This document shows positions 19,691-31,737 of a stretch of DNA of 64,000 bases, piece after piece. Numbering within the stretch: the first letter of the stretch is position 1; every line of letters begins with the position of its first letter. Below the pieces are notes generated by a model. The model saw only the letters and a program-made list of their open reading frames with translations, was not told the origin of the DNA and searched no databases. Origin of the DNA: Thysanoteuthis rhombus (Eukaryota; Mollusca; Cephalopoda; Oegopsida; Thysanoteuthidae); NCBI GenBank assembly GCA_963457665.1, contig OY735216.1, forward strand, positions 47,467,825-47,531,824, in the 5' to 3' direction. A program made the translations under genes and the position numbers.

Positions 19691-19893
19691 GTTTCAACAT
19701 GGCCACACCTAGTAATACATAAACATAATGACTCATAAACGTGTCCCTACCATCAGACATATGTCAACAGGGATATAATATGTACAAAAAAAAAAAAGTG
19801 ACAGAAATTTTGAAAGAAACATATTTGTAGAGATAATCGGCGTTTGTTCAACAAGCTATCATGCAGAAAATCAGTTTATCAATATTTCTATAT

Positions 19894-20208
19894 TTAGAAT
19901 GTGGGTGTGAATAAAACACGGGGTGTCTCACAAGTGACACTACATTTTCTTGTTGCATTTTTCCTCTCGGATTTCCGTCCGATCTCAGTGAAATTGATAT
20001 CAATCGATGGCTCAATGTCTGAGTCTATTTCTTGACACTCGAGCTCAACATCTGCATCCATTATGGTGACAATGACACGAGCACTAGAACCGAGAAGCAA
20101 AGTCGCTGCCTGGTACGGATTATGGATGAAGATTTCTTTTTGAGGGGTGACATCAAGAGCAAATTTTATGCAGCAAGATGATGAGGCCTTTAGGAAAACT
20201 CGAGACAA
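19894..20208 (-). other. Unassigned 104-codon open frame
   Basis: Open frame on the minus strand with balanced amino acid use (starts MSRVFLKASSSCCIKFALDV, acidic middle with DADVELECQEIDSDIEPSIDI). It is not low-complexity and does not overlap a repeat I recognise. I know no family for it, see no splice-linked partner exon and no signal peptide. It may be a chance frame or a transposon relic. Confidence 0.15.
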
Positions 20209-20242
20209 AAATCAGTGATTATTGTGCCACACATCGCACTTG

Positions 20243-20890
20243 TAATGATGCCGTTTGATCGAACGCGTTTTTGACTTGCTGTGTTGTCCTTTTGACTGAT
20301 GCTTTTTGTCTTTATGTCTTTTCCCCGGTCACCCAATGCATGTGTCAATCATTGGCTCAGATAGAGTGTCATGAAGAAGCTGGCTCACATGTCTGGTGTC
20401 TTTTGTCTTGATGCCTTTTGACGGGTCACCAGATGCCTGTGTCAATTGCTGGCTTGGATGAAATACCATCAAGAAGCTGGCTCACACGATTGATGCTTTT
20501 CGTCTTGATACCTTTTGACCAATCACTAAATGTCTGTGCCAATTGCTGGCTTGGATGGAGTGCTATGAAGAAGCTGCCTCACATGTCCGGTGTCTTTTGT
20601 CTTGATGCCTTTTGACTTGCCACCAAATGTCATTGTCAGCTGCTGACTTGGATGGAGTGGTCTGAAGAAGCTGGCTCACATGACTGAAGCCTTTTGTCCT
20701 GTTGCCTTTGGGCCGGTCAACGGATGCCTGTGTCAATCGCTGGCTTGAACGAAGTGCTATGGAGAAGCTGGCTCACATGACTGATGCTTTTTGTGTTGAT
20801 GCATTTTGACCGGTCACCGAAATTTCGGGAATGCCTGTGCCAATCACAGGCTCGGACGAAGCGCTTTGAAGAAGCTAGCTCACACGTAGA
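20243..20890. repeat. Satellite-like tandem array, ~97-bp unit, six copies
   Basis: GAAGAAGCTGGCTCACA recurs at about 20374, 20473, 20567, 20665, 20760 and 20867. Between copies lie TTTTGTCTTGATGCCTTTTG and GTGTCAATTGCTGGCTTGGA. A single diverged monomer piece also appears near 18570-18600. Confidence 0.8.
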
Positions 20891-21380
20891 AGTCTATCAG
20901 CGGAGTAATTCTCATCTAAACTTGGCAAAGTTTGAATGAAAGAGTTCTCAAACATCTTAGTTTTTGTGTACCGATTTTCTAACGTTCTTTGTTTTGAAAA
21001 GAGCGTATAATGGATTCTGCTCTGTTACTTTAATATCAATCATTTCCTTTGGTTAATAAAACTGTACTGGCGTGTTTTAATATAAATCAAGTGTGAATGC
21101 AATCTACAAATTAATGCATTCAGTCGAACGACTGCCGCCATCAAAGATGGTTTCTATCCTTCTTTTTATATTTGTGTGTGTTTATTTCTGCGTTCGTTAC
21201 TTCAAACGCTCGTCTACTGACGTGAAAACTGGCACTAGTACTCCACTAACCCCTTCTTAAAAGAAAATTTATTAATTCTTTTTGGAAAAGAAGCTTTTTT
21301 GACCTTTTGGGATAATTATCTTGCAGAATCTAGATGTTTATCAACTCTATCTTAGATGTTATTAAAAATACCAGTGATAT

Positions 21381-21895
21381 GATCGTCATCATCATCATCA
21401 TCAGTCTTTTAGCGTCCGTCGTTGGACATAGACCTTCCCCAGGATTTGCCACACTTCCCTATCATGGGCGTCACGGAGCCAGTATTTCCTGAACTTGTCT
21501 AGCTCGTCTCTCCATCTAACACCTTGCTGGCCTCGGTTGCGTATGTTGTCTCGGGGGATCCATGTTGTGAGTCGCGATATCCATCGATTGTCTTCCATTC
21601 TTGCAACAAGGCCAGTTTGAGATTTTTAATGGATTCTATGATGTCCCTAAGTCTTGTCTTTTCTCAGATGTACTCTGCTGTCTTGTGGTCTCTCCATGTG
21701 AGGCCCAACATTATTCTTTCATGTGCACGTTGCATGGTCCTCAATTTTCGGGTCTGTCTCTTGGTTAAGTTCCATGTTTCAGCTCCATAAGTGACTATTG
21801 GGGGGATGCATTGGTTATACACCCTTCTCTTTAGGATTAATGGGATCTTATTATTTTTGAAGGTTGAGCTAGTTCTGCCAAAGATCTTTTTTACA
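21381..21895 (-). mobile_element. RTE-type LINE, 3' fragment, nested in repeat family A
   Basis: The minus strand ends with WRDELDKFRKYWLRDAHDRE and QILGKVYVQRRTLKD, then a (GAT)n tail (plus-strand ATC triplets at 21389). It continues 5' through the TW(R/K)DHK/AE-type segment with frameshifts. Family A sequence stops at about 21378 and resumes at about 21898, so the LINE inserted into it. Confidence 0.8.
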
Positions 21896-22033
21896 TAATT
21901 TCAAATTTTGATGCCGCGGTTGTTCGATTATTGACTATGATGGCGAGTAGGGTGAGATTTTATTCTATACTCTGAAATACTTTGTTCAGTTAGTTTATCC
22001 ATTGAATAGAATAGTCGATGAGTATTTTTTATT

Positions 22034-22339
22034 TTATATGATGCTATGTGCACAAATGTGGTGTTTAAAAAAAACCTTTTTCGATTGCTCAGTCAACGTT
22101 TTCCTAACACTTCTCCTAAATGCTAATCTGTTTTCCTCTATCAACCATTCCATGAATATTCGTAACGCAAACACATATTGACTGACATACTCAATCGGCT
22201 GGCTCTCTTCATATTGGCAGACGATCTTTGCAGCTACAGCTGCTATGCTAGGGAGCATAGTATGGAGGGAGTGTTGCGTCCAAGTTCCTCTCCCCCCTCT
22301 CAACCGTGCTGAACTCTTCCAAAAGAAAGAGAAGGTCAA
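22034..22339 (-). other. Unassigned 101-codon open frame
   Basis: Minus-strand frame of ordinary composition with a charged helical-looking stretch (EYVSQYVFALRIFMEWLIEE, then NRLAFRRSVRKTL). I do not recognise it. It is flanked by repeats and could be a decayed element. Confidence 0.15.
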
Positions 22340-22879
22340 TACGGTGAGAGATCAGCTCAATTGCCAAGGAAACCAGATGACAATGTGATGCAGCATCTCT
22401 CCATCAGCTGACGTCGGGTTCCATTCTCCGGATCTTCTCTGGGGGATTTACTCCCAGACAATTTACATATGGGTGAATATCTAAAGCACCCTAGTATGTT
22501 AAGGAAAAAACTCAGAGGAGTTGCATGTAGCGACCATCCTCGAACCAACCAAATCTTCCGCTCACAGACACTTGAGAGTTAGTCCAATTCCACCTCATTT
22601 TACTTCATTTCCTTCCTTCTTCTTCTACATAAGTGTCCAGTTCAGTCGTTCTCCCTTAACGGATATCTTCGTCTTTCATCCCCTATTCTTTTGAGTACTC
22701 CTATCCTGTTTTTCCCCTCCCTCTTCCCGTCGTCTTCGGGGTCTCTGTGTTGCGATTCCATTCTCAGTACTCCTCCTCTAACACCAACCTTTTTAAGGTT
22801 ATTTTCTCAAAAGTGTGACAGACAGAAGTGTAACAGACTTGAGAGCATAAACACGTAGACTAAAAACTAGCAACCGCCC

Positions 22880-23000
22880 GTAAAAAATGACGAGGTTATT
22901 TATGTATTGGCCGGCTCCAAGAAGCCCAAAGTTATTGTATTTGGTAATTTTTCTAATCATTCAAGTATCCTTATTATAAGTTTTAAAAAAGTCTATTCTC
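22880..23000 (+). repeat. Repeat family F (also 24950-25095, 34965-35080)
   Basis: TGACGAGGTTATTTATGTAT, AGCCCAAAG(T/C)TATTG and AATTCAAGTATCCT(T/G)ATTA-type blocks occur in this order in all three copies. Confidence 0.5.
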
Positions 23001-23169
23001 GAATGAGGGTGTTTTTGTCTCAAAACGTAAAAATCTTGAGACAAAATGTTACGTAAGAAAAACACTACAGATATCACGCAGTATGATAAAGGCATAGGAA
23101 GAAACTTATTTTATTGAAAATATAACTTATTACTTTACAAAAAGAAGTTGGATGTTTTTTCATTAAAAA

Positions 23170-23480
23170 AAAAATATGGCCGAATTAGACAAATCTGGCA
23201 TTTTGAAAAAGCATTCACACACCCTTTTTTTCTCTTCTTTTACTTTTAAAACTCATATGTTTTTCTGTGACGCATTGTTCATCTTTATATCACAACAGTC
23301 TATCTCATTTTATTACAACATTGTTTCTTTCAGCTCTGTTAATCTATTTCACATGGACAAATCAATCATAATTTGTTGGTTAAAGTAAAGATATCAGATA
23401 AAGCGGGTATACATACAACCAAACAATTTTACAATCAAACATACTTGCAGTCATGGCTTTTAGATGGATAAACTAGTTTA
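23170..23480 (+). repeat. Repeat family G (also 25200-25380)
   Basis: TTTCACATGGACAAATCAAT, ACCAAACAA and CATACTTGCAGTCATGGCTTTTA-like blocks match 25235-25365 in order. Confidence 0.5.
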
Positions 23481-23554
23481 CACTTGCTGCCAAAAAGATG
23501 GAAATATAAAAGTACTTTTGCTGTTGCATCCTACTCGTAGAAAACCAATAACAT

Positions 23555-23680
23555 TTTGTTGCACAGCATTTTTCTTGTCCATTTTCAATACTTCCTGAAT
23601 ATTAAACTAAACTAAAAGTTGAATCAAATAAAGATACGAAAAGAATTGAAAGAGTCCAATATAAGGAATGGCCTATTGTC
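23555..23680 (+). repeat. Repeat family H, second copy
   Basis: Matches 3462-3562, with TTGCACAGCA, AATATTAAACTAAA and AAAGAGTCCAATA blocks. Confidence 0.5.
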
Positions 23681-24079
23681 ATTTTTGTGTGTATAAAACT
23701 TAAAAACTGTTACACAACCCCCTAAAAAAACTGATATGCATATATTGATACACAGAAGTCAATTTCTCAGATAGAAGATATGTTGCCCCCCCTCCCCCAA
23801 TTTATGAATAACATCCAACTCAGCAATGAATAACCATGGCAATTTATTTATTAAGTTTAGCATACCATAACAATTCTATTTTTACTACGTCATCAGAAAA
23901 TAGAATTCTATTTTGACTACGTCACCACGTGGTGATATAAAAAGTGTGACAGAAGACAAATAAATGAATACACATTTGCGTTTTATCATAAGCGGAGATT
24001 GATTTTGTCAAACTCCAAATCTGGCTGTTGGCTTCATTTTCCTACAATAACAAAAACAATCCTCACCAAAATTTCGAAC

Positions 24080-24170
24080 GTAAACCGATTTGTAAAATCC
24101 ACCTTCCCCACCGTGAATCGAACTCATGATCAATTGATTACAGGAGGCAGTCTTACTAAATGAATTGAGA
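24080..24170 (-). mobile_element. tRNA-like sequence (SINE head or tRNA relic)
   Basis: The minus strand has an anticodon-arm-like CTCCTGTAATC and a good B box GAGTTCGATTC at about 24130-24120. No paired acceptor stem, so not a working tRNA. Confidence 0.35.
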
Positions 24171-24674
24171 CATCATAGATATTAACGAAAGTTCATCATA
24201 TAGAATGAATAAATACAGTTATGCGTCTTTTTTTGGTTGAATAATTGTTTATTTGTTATACGCAGAAGATGAAGTAATCATCTTGAGTCGTTATATAAGT
24301 TGGAGTGGAGTTTGACCCTGCAGCAGTCGGGCTTGTTTGAAAGAGCGCTGATCCTTCGGTAGGATACCATGTTGCTCTCGATTAAGTGTGCGTAGAAGTC
24401 AATTGTTGCTATTTCTTCGTCTTACACAATTCACTTTTAGTTCAAGCGAAACCCATGACATAGTTGATCGTTGGGGAACCACGCTGAGTCCTTACCCTTC
24501 ATGGCATTTCTCGGGGCAATGGGGATTACATGGCAGTAATATGCGACAGGTTGTACTGGGTTACATAGTAGCAGCAGAAGTGGAAACAGTCAGCCTTACA
24601 AGCTCCATTTCTTATCTTTTATTGAATTGGTCAAGGATCTGTAAGACAGAAATTCACATCATTTAAAGTTGATG

Positions 24675-24945
24675 CACTAACAGCTGATCCTATACGTTGG
24701 CGTTTGTCTCTGTCTATGACCAAACGTTTTAATCGATGACGCAATAGATTTTCTCGGAATTACTATGAACGAACCTACTTTTCCTTCAGCAATTCTTTTC
24801 ATATTTTTTCTCAATAGCAGATAAGGCATGTATCTTTATCTTGTAAATGTTGGTAACCAAGTTATTACACGCTCTTATTTGAAATAATCTATAGAGGGTG
24901 ACTCACTGTCGAGGGACGCTTATAAGTATGCGCACGCGCACTTGG
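24675..24945 (+). repeat. Repeat family E, second copy
   Basis: Matches 18730-18965 over GTTGGCGTTTGT to GTGACTCACTGTC. Confidence 0.65.
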
Positions 24946-24949
24946 GATG

Positions 24950-25095
24950 GCAGTTTTTTTTTATATATGGATCGGCCCTAAGGGGGCCTGAAGCTATTTC
25001 ATTAGGTGACTTGTTTTTAATAATTCAAGCGTACTGATTTTGATTTTTTTTAGAAATGTTCGAAATCAACTCAAACTGTTTTAAAGTCTTGTTAG
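24950..25095 (+). repeat. Repeat family F, second copy
   Basis: TATATATGGATCGGCCCTAA, GCCTGAAGCTATT and AATTCAAGCGTACTGATT blocks; diverged. Confidence 0.4.
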
Positions 25096-25199
25096 TATAA
25101 CGATAACACTGAACAAACGTTTCTTTCAATTACTCACTCTTTTTTTTTTCTTTTCAGTGTTTTGTGGCGTAACCTACGTCGTTATGACAACAGACTATC

Positions 25200-25380
25200 A
25201 CCTTTTACCACCCGTTTATAGTTCTATCGGCCCTGTTAGTCAATTTCACATGGACCAATCCATTAAAATATTTTAGGTCATAATAGGATTCTGACCGGAC
25301 AGACGATCATTTAACCAAACAAACATACTAATTTGCATACATGACTTTTATATAGATAGATATCGTGATACTGACTTTTA
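25200..25380 (+). repeat. Repeat family G, second copy
   Basis: TTTCACATGGACCAATCCAT and AACCAAACAAACATACTAAT blocks match 23340-23460. Confidence 0.5.
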
Positions 25381-25682
25381 ATTTTGACATCAGATAGATT
25401 TCAACTTTTTTTTTTATTTACTCGTTTCAAAATTACCTTCGCCATTTTTTACTTTTTGAAATTTGATTTTTTTATGGCTTCAAGATTAAGGAATGAGAAA
25501 AAAGATTTCGGGATATCGAAGGGGTATGAGCCTTGAGAAATATTGAGGGCTGTTGCGTTGGAATTTCTTTAATATTAGGTATCCACCCAGTTCCTGTCGT
25601 TGAGCCGAGTTTAACGTGGACGATAGAATTGAAAAATAACCTGAAGATGGTGATAGGAGAAAAGCTTACAAGAATGGCTGGA

Positions 25683-25683
<1 letters not shown>

Positions 25684-25717
<34 letters not shown>

Positions 25718-25778
25718 ATATTTTTCCCGCCTCTTTCTCTCTCCCTCATCCTCTCTTTCTCTCTCTCTCCCTCTCTAC

Positions 25779-25846
<68 letters not shown>

Positions 25847-25974
25847 GTGTATGTACGTGCACGTATGTTTGAGTATCGTTTGTATGTCTGCTTGTATGTA
25901 CATATGCACGTGTGTATATATACCAATGTGTATCAATATATATATATATATATATATATATATTGATACACATT

Positions 25975-26025
<51 letters not shown>
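25684..26025. repeat. Compound (CA)n, (CT)n, (GT)n, (TA)n microsatellite with palindrome
   Basis: CA at 25684-25715, CT to 25778, GT 25794-25848, TA at 25936-25962 and 25976-26022. The core 25919-25982 is a perfect palindrome (ATACCAATGTGTATCAATA, TA run, and reverse complement). Confidence 0.92.
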
Positions 26026-26341
26026 GAATGTGGATTTGCTACACAAACTAGCTCATGTTTCTGCCCTCTCCGAGCCTCATCAGGCGAAACTATTTATTCA
26101 TGGCCAGCTCTACTCTAAAACAACTTAACTTCCATAGTATAAAGTTGAATGTATCGAGCACTCTATGAAATAAATCCATCACATATCAGAAGTTGCTTTA
26201 TATCATTAATATATTTGTGTGTGTATGTGTGTGTGTGTGTTGATAAGTTGAATTGAAGGGGTAATAGAATTGAAAAATAACCAAAAAGGGGCGACAGGAA
26301 AAAAAAGGTTGAGTAACCCCACGAGAACGGACGGATCACAT

Positions 26342-26525
26342 ACACACACTCACGCTCTCTCTCTCTCTCTGTTTGTCTGTCTGTCTCTCTTTTCTCTCTC
26401 TCTCTGTCTCTCCCTGTCTCTCTATCTCTTTTTTCTCTCTTTCTCTCTCTCTCTCTTTGTCTCTATCTCTCCCTCTCTCTCTCTCTCTCTCTCTGCCTGT
26501 CTCCCTTTTCTCTCTCTTTCTTCAC
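26342..26525. repeat. (CT)n-rich tract
   Basis: About 180 bp of CTCT with TGTCTG interruptions; Leu/Ser frames are artefacts. Confidence 0.92.
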
Positions 26526-26674
26526 ATATAAATGTATGTAGGTGTATGTATGCGTACACAAGTACATTTGTCGAGTATGATTCTGTACGCCTGCGTGTGT
26601 ACGTACCCATGCTTGCGTGTACGTACTCTAATGTGTGTCAATATAAATGTTTGTTAATCAACTATTGTATTGGA

Positions 26675-26800
26675 CAGGGCTTCTTAAAACTGGTGAATGA
26701 TTCACCCAAGGGTGAATGGAATTCTTCTGGGGGTGGATGAAACAAGAAGGGTGAATAATGTACCAAGGGTAGATGAGTCAATCCATCCGGATGTGTGCAT
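26675..26800 (+). mobile_element. Possible hAT-type terminus
   Basis: CAGGGCTTCTTAAAACTGG then repeated GGGTGAAT motifs resembles the CAGNGGTTCTCAAAC termini seen at 51909 and 52043. No opposite end was found. Confidence 0.3.
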
Positions 26801-26999
26801 TTTTCTATACTTAAAACAAGTATTTCATAAACAAATACGATAAGAAAACATAGTTTTCTAACTCCAAGTTCTAAGGCTGTTGATAACTAGTTCTAATAAT
26901 TTTTCAGTGTTGAATTTTTGTTAAGTTCTCTTCCCATATTTTCAAGATATTCAAAATTTGGGGGGAAAAAAAAAAGAAAAGAAAAAAAGAATGAACACT

Positions 27000-27226
27000 G
27001 AAGAAACAAGAAAGCACCCGGAGAGCGAACAACTAACTCTGCCAACGCTATGGAGGTGATAGTGCATGGATCCGCACCAAAATATAATCAGTTTTTCTGT
27101 AGCCTGTTGTCACGCTTCCTCGAAACGTCATTGAGATTCATTGGAAATATTTGGAGGTATCACGTGGTGAAAGATGAAATATTGGCGATATTACATGGTT
27201 TGGACATACAAGTACGATGTAGGAGA
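27000..27226 (+). repeat. Repeat family B (also 27515-27600, 31880-32160, 59560-59650)
   Basis: AACTCTGCC, GTGCATG(G/A)ATCC, TTCA(T/C)TG(A/G)GAA-like and GATATCGTG-type blocks are shared with 31880-32160. A LINE fragment interrupts the family at 27228-27515. Confidence 0.5.
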
Positions 27227-27227
27227 G

Positions 27228-27270
<43 letters not shown>

Positions 27271-27515
27271 GTCTTTTAACGTCCGTCGTTGGACATAGAC
27301 CTTCCCCAGGATGTGCCACACTTCTCAATCATGGGCGTCGCAGAGCCAGTACTTTCTGAATTTGTCTAGCTCGTCCCTTCATCTGATATTCTGCCGGCCT
27401 CGGTTGCGCATGAGATCTCCGGGGATCCATGTCGTGAGTCGCGATGTCCATCGGTTGTCCATCATTCTTACAACATGGCTAGCCCACTGCCATTTGAGTT
27501 CCCAAAATTGAAATC
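27228..27515 (-). mobile_element. RTE-type LINE, short 3' fragment
   Basis: A 14-unit ATC run (the LINE's GAT tail on the minus strand) leads into AGTCTTTTAACGTCCGTCGT, the reverse complement of the final coding segment, and stops after the segment for KWQW(A/T)GHV-like. Only about 240 bp of LINE body remains. Confidence 0.8.
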
Positions 27516-28244
27516 ACTTCCTTGGCTAATATATCACAAAATTTCACTGAAATTTATTGAGAACTTTTGAAGATATCGTGTATACATGAATGTATGTTTA
27601 TTGTGTAGGTGTGAGTTGATCCGACAGGATGTTGGTAATTTGACAGTTGGAAGCTGAATTTAAGAGAAAAAGACAGGTGTTCTAGCTCGTAAATGATTAT
27701 TATCACGTGGGAATGTTTTGATGCATTTTGATGGTTGCCAACAACCTTTTTCAAAAAAAAAAAAACCCCAAAAAACTTGCATCGGTTGCAGAGAAAAATG
27801 TATGTTGTTTACATGCTTGAAATTTGAGAAATGAAATGAGGAGACTTGTGTGTTTCAGTTGTTTAAATGTATTAAAAAAAAGAGAAATATCTCACAATCC
27901 AGAAAGAATTTCAGGATCCACCCCAATATTCAACAACCCCTTCCTTACGCCATTGCCAACACTTCCGCAACATTTGAAATGTGTGGGTTTTGATGTAGTA
28001 CGTTTAAGGTATTGCTGTGCAAAATGAATTTAACAAAATATGAGCTGTGATAAAACACATTAGATAATAATATGACCTCAAACAGTGCAGTTTTGAACAA
28101 TAATTTTGAAACGAATAACCTGCATTATTCGAAAAACACCTTTATTTTTCTTTCATAGGAAAAAAAATGCATAACATGAGATTTTTGCGCCCAGTGACTA
28201 CTAAAAATTAGATGAAACATTGTCCAACAGTCGTACAAAGCCTG

Positions 28245-28245
28245 G

Positions 28246-28338
<93 letters not shown>
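28245..28338. repeat. (TA)n microsatellite
   Basis: About 94 bp of pure TA. Confidence 0.97.
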
Positions 28339-28340
<2 letters not shown>

Positions 28341-28734
28341 TATGTGTCAAAATAGTCTCGAAGGGATTAGTATAATAGAATTAATATTTTATTATTTAGA
28401 CTTGAATGTATCTAGGGACATCTCTCTCCTTGGCAAGGCAAATTTATGGGGAAAAAATGCTTCGGTATAACAGCATTTTAATCCTAGTCCTCTGTAGAGA
28501 AATAAAGCCAAACTGCCAAGAAAATTTGTACGGCAAACTGTTACATTTAAAATAAATTTTCAACAATATCAGTTCTTTTAAAAAGTGATAACGTGTCTTT
28601 TTGGTGCATGTTACATTCTGCTTCATAAATTGGAGGTAACCGTAATCCTTGGTCTTACGGATGTAAAATATGGTATCTGGATCCAGCATACGAAGGATTC
28701 AGAGAGTCAAACAACCCTACAAATGATACAAACT

Positions 28735-28955
28735 AAGGGACCAATTTAACATAAACTAACATTGGAAATCGAATCTCCCAAATTATATTTTTTCTAGACA
28801 TAATAAGGAGTAAATGTTCGAATATTCAACCCTGTAGCTGGCCAGCTAGAGCCACTTGAAAACTGAAGATACTTATGCTGATAGTTTTGGCTGGCGGTTT
28901 TTGATAATCACGCGAAAAGATACATTAATGTGTACCAGCGACAGTTATATGACAT
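28735..28955 (+). repeat. Repeat family L (also 43510-43720)
   Basis: GACCAATTTAACATAAACT, TTTTTTCTA(G/A)(A/G)CATAATAA, ATATTCA(A/G)CCCT and AAAACTGAA blocks are shared in order with 43510-43720. Confidence 0.5.
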
Positions 28956-29039
28956 CGTGAAGTAAAAGAAATAAATGTATGACCAGCCATTAAAGCAATA
29001 ACTGTAGCGTCAAAATTTTAAGTCATGCAAGAAGAATCT

Positions 29040-29345
29040 ATTTGAAAAATAAATATGATCAGAATATATATTCTATGTATGAAATCACTGGCGTTTTCCA
29101 CTGGAAAACATCTAAAATAGAGAAAAAAATCTAGAAATATCTAGATTCTGGAAATCCAGATGCTATCAATAAACCCGTCAAAATAAGACCCCACAAAAGG
29201 TCGAAGAAACTTTTTCCCCCTCAAAGCAATGAAACCATTCTTAGAAGGGCGTCTAATGGAGCACTGATGCCAATTTTCAAGTCTGTAGACAAAACGATAT
29301 GGCCAGGAGCACTAGAACACACAAACACAGGCACATATAAAAAGG
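29040..29345 (-). repeat. Repeat family A, inverted copy
   Basis: The minus strand carries GGCCATATCGTTTTGTC, GCTCCATTAGACGCCCTTCT and CAGTGGAAAACGCCAGTGAT in family order. A partial A copy also resembles 43200-43300. Confidence 0.6.
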
Positions 29346-30254
29346 GATAGAGCCCTTTCACCACTTTTAGTGGTTACAGTTGTTCAATTTGCGAGCTGTC
29401 TGTGACAACGAACAGAAATTCAAGACTTTTACTTAACAATACCTTGCGTTAACTCTGGAAATTACTGAGTAAACATATTGACTAAGTAAGACTCAACTTC
29501 CGGTATAGCGTTAGCAAAGAAACGCGTATTAACTAGTTGTTTATATGGCAAAGGATTTTGATTATGTAAGTCAGTTACTGAGCCGGTCTGCCATTTTTTA
29601 GAAGCAGGCATCAACAAGTTTTTAGGTTTTATACAGTTCATTATGAAACGGAAAAGCAATGAAAAAATACAGAAGAAAAACAACAAAAAAAAAAACAGGC
29701 CTGGTTCATTATCCAACTGAAACAGCCACATGACCTATGTCTTTTGGCAGCATGCGGTGTTGTAGGTAATCAATAAATAAGTTACTTCTCTCGCTTTTAG
29801 TTGGACTAATCAAGTGATCACTGAGAAAAAAAGTCTGAATTTTCGAAAATTAAACGTGAATGCTGCCGGGCACGAACTAAACGTTCAATCTAGCATAAAA
29901 TTACATTGCAAATTGGACCCCCCCTTCGCTAAAACCCAATGCGTGGTGATGATAAAAACAAAAAAAAAAGGCTTTTTCCTGACAAATTTTTTTCCAGCCT
30001 TATAGCTCATTTGGTGCGTCCTGTACGCGTGATACATACATAGCCAACCAGTCAGATAGACAACTTAGAAACTGAAGAGAACTGTGTTGACAGTTTTAGT
30101 GACTGTTTTAGTAGACAGTTTCTCATTTAACTGTCGGGGAAGGTTAGAGTTAAGGTGTTTTTTTTTCCATATATATATTGACGCTTCCTTGATATACGTG
30201 CAATGAAAATGGCGAAGCGGCTCATTACACAATGTAACTTCCTATTCTTATTTT

Positions 30255-30256
<2 letters not shown>

Positions 30257-30322
<66 letters not shown>
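30257..30322. repeat. (TA)n microsatellite
   Basis: 66 bp of TA. Confidence 0.97.
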
Positions 30323-30326
<4 letters not shown>

Positions 30327-30485
30327 TTTTTCATCAAACTATGTCATGAAACAGATCCTGGACCTTACTGATACTTCTTTATGCATGGTTTTCCCCCAGG
30401 CCGTATTTCCGATGCAAAGACGTGATCTTATTCAACTAGAGTCATATCATCTAACTGGGTCTGTATCATTTTTCCGACTATAAGG

Positions 30486-30781
30486 TTACTCACTGTTCAT
30501 TTGCTTGCCGTCGATTGGTAGACTCTGAATTCCTTGAAAAAAACAGAGGAGGAAAATTCGTGGGCCTTTCTTTCATAGTTTATCATTTACGAAAATACCG
30601 GTTGACTTATTTTTTCCTCAAATTTGTGCAATGGGGGTATGCTTACGATTTTCGAAAGAAAGTATCTATTGTAAATATTGCAAATGTACTTTTTGTTGAA
30701 CTTTGAAAGAAAGGCCCTCTAATTGTCTTTTGGGGAATTCAGAGCTGATCAATTGGTGTCAAGCAAACGAACAGTCAGTAA
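30486..30781. mobile_element. MITE-like element with ~85-bp terminal inverted repeats
   Basis: The left end TTACTCACTGTTCATTTGCT and the reverse complement of the right end TTACTGACTGTTCGTTTGCT match, and homology continues through CTGAATTCC and GGGCCTTTCTTTCA. 296 bp long with no coding capacity. Superfamily not assigned; no clear target-site duplication by eye. Confidence 0.75.
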
Positions 30782-31737
30782 TCTGAGATTCAGGATTTTG
30801 ATTGCCACCATCTCTAGTATATTTGAAGAAATCTCTGTGAGCGTAGATGTACGCATTGAGATAATTGGTTTTGATATTCGCCACACATATTAGTAAGCAC
30901 ACCAGGTATTGTGGTGTCGAGTCTGAAGTTGTTCTCAAGAAAACTAATGCACCGCGATAACTTGACAACTGGCCATTGTACGAAGTTGACATTCGTTACA
31001 TATACATTTTACACGACAATTACGACAGGATGTTCCACATACCATAGGGTCTGGTCACAAGCACATTTGTAACGGGCACTATCTAGTTTACTAAATGCCT
31101 TATAAATAATGAAGTACCGGTAGCCAAGCGGTTGTAAGCACGAAATATGAAATCGACTGAGATCTGCATTCACTTCACACTGATACCCTTGGGAAAGCAA
31201 TGAACCCATCTCTTCTCCTTCTATCTATGGGTAAAATAGCACATGGTGAAGTGAGTGACGCCACCTCAGAAGCGTGTCAATTTCATATATGGTAAACCTC
31301 AGATAATCCTGTGATATTTGGAGCTCGGACAGTGACAGTTGATGCCGTAGTCAGCGTAAGGACACTTTGATTTGATCTCTTTTTTGTCAGTTGTTTCTAT
31401 ACTTTTTACATTGATGCCTCAATCCTAGGGATCAATTTCTATTACTTATTATAGCAAAGCTATGCGTAACAAACTAAATTCCTTCAATCTTTCTATGAGT
31501 AACCAAATGTCAGCCTGTCTCTCCGTCTATCATCCCATAACTCAAAGACGAATAGAGCTATGGTTATCAATTTTTCTATGATTTTTAATAGGACCCCGGA
31601 GCATCTTGGGTGATTGTTTTTATCAGGTAGCTAATAATAATTTTCCACAAGTATTTTTTGCTTTTTATCGCTATTCCTAGACCGTTATTATGCAGTCGTC
31701 GGTGTGCAGTGTGGATTGGAAATAATTAATAAACCTC
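30782..31737. other. Unassigned sequence with a lone tRNA A-box
   Basis: Mostly unrecognised. CGGTAGCCAAGCGG near 31117-31130 is a perfect A box (TAGCCAAGCGG), but no B box follows at the right distance. Confidence 0.35.
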
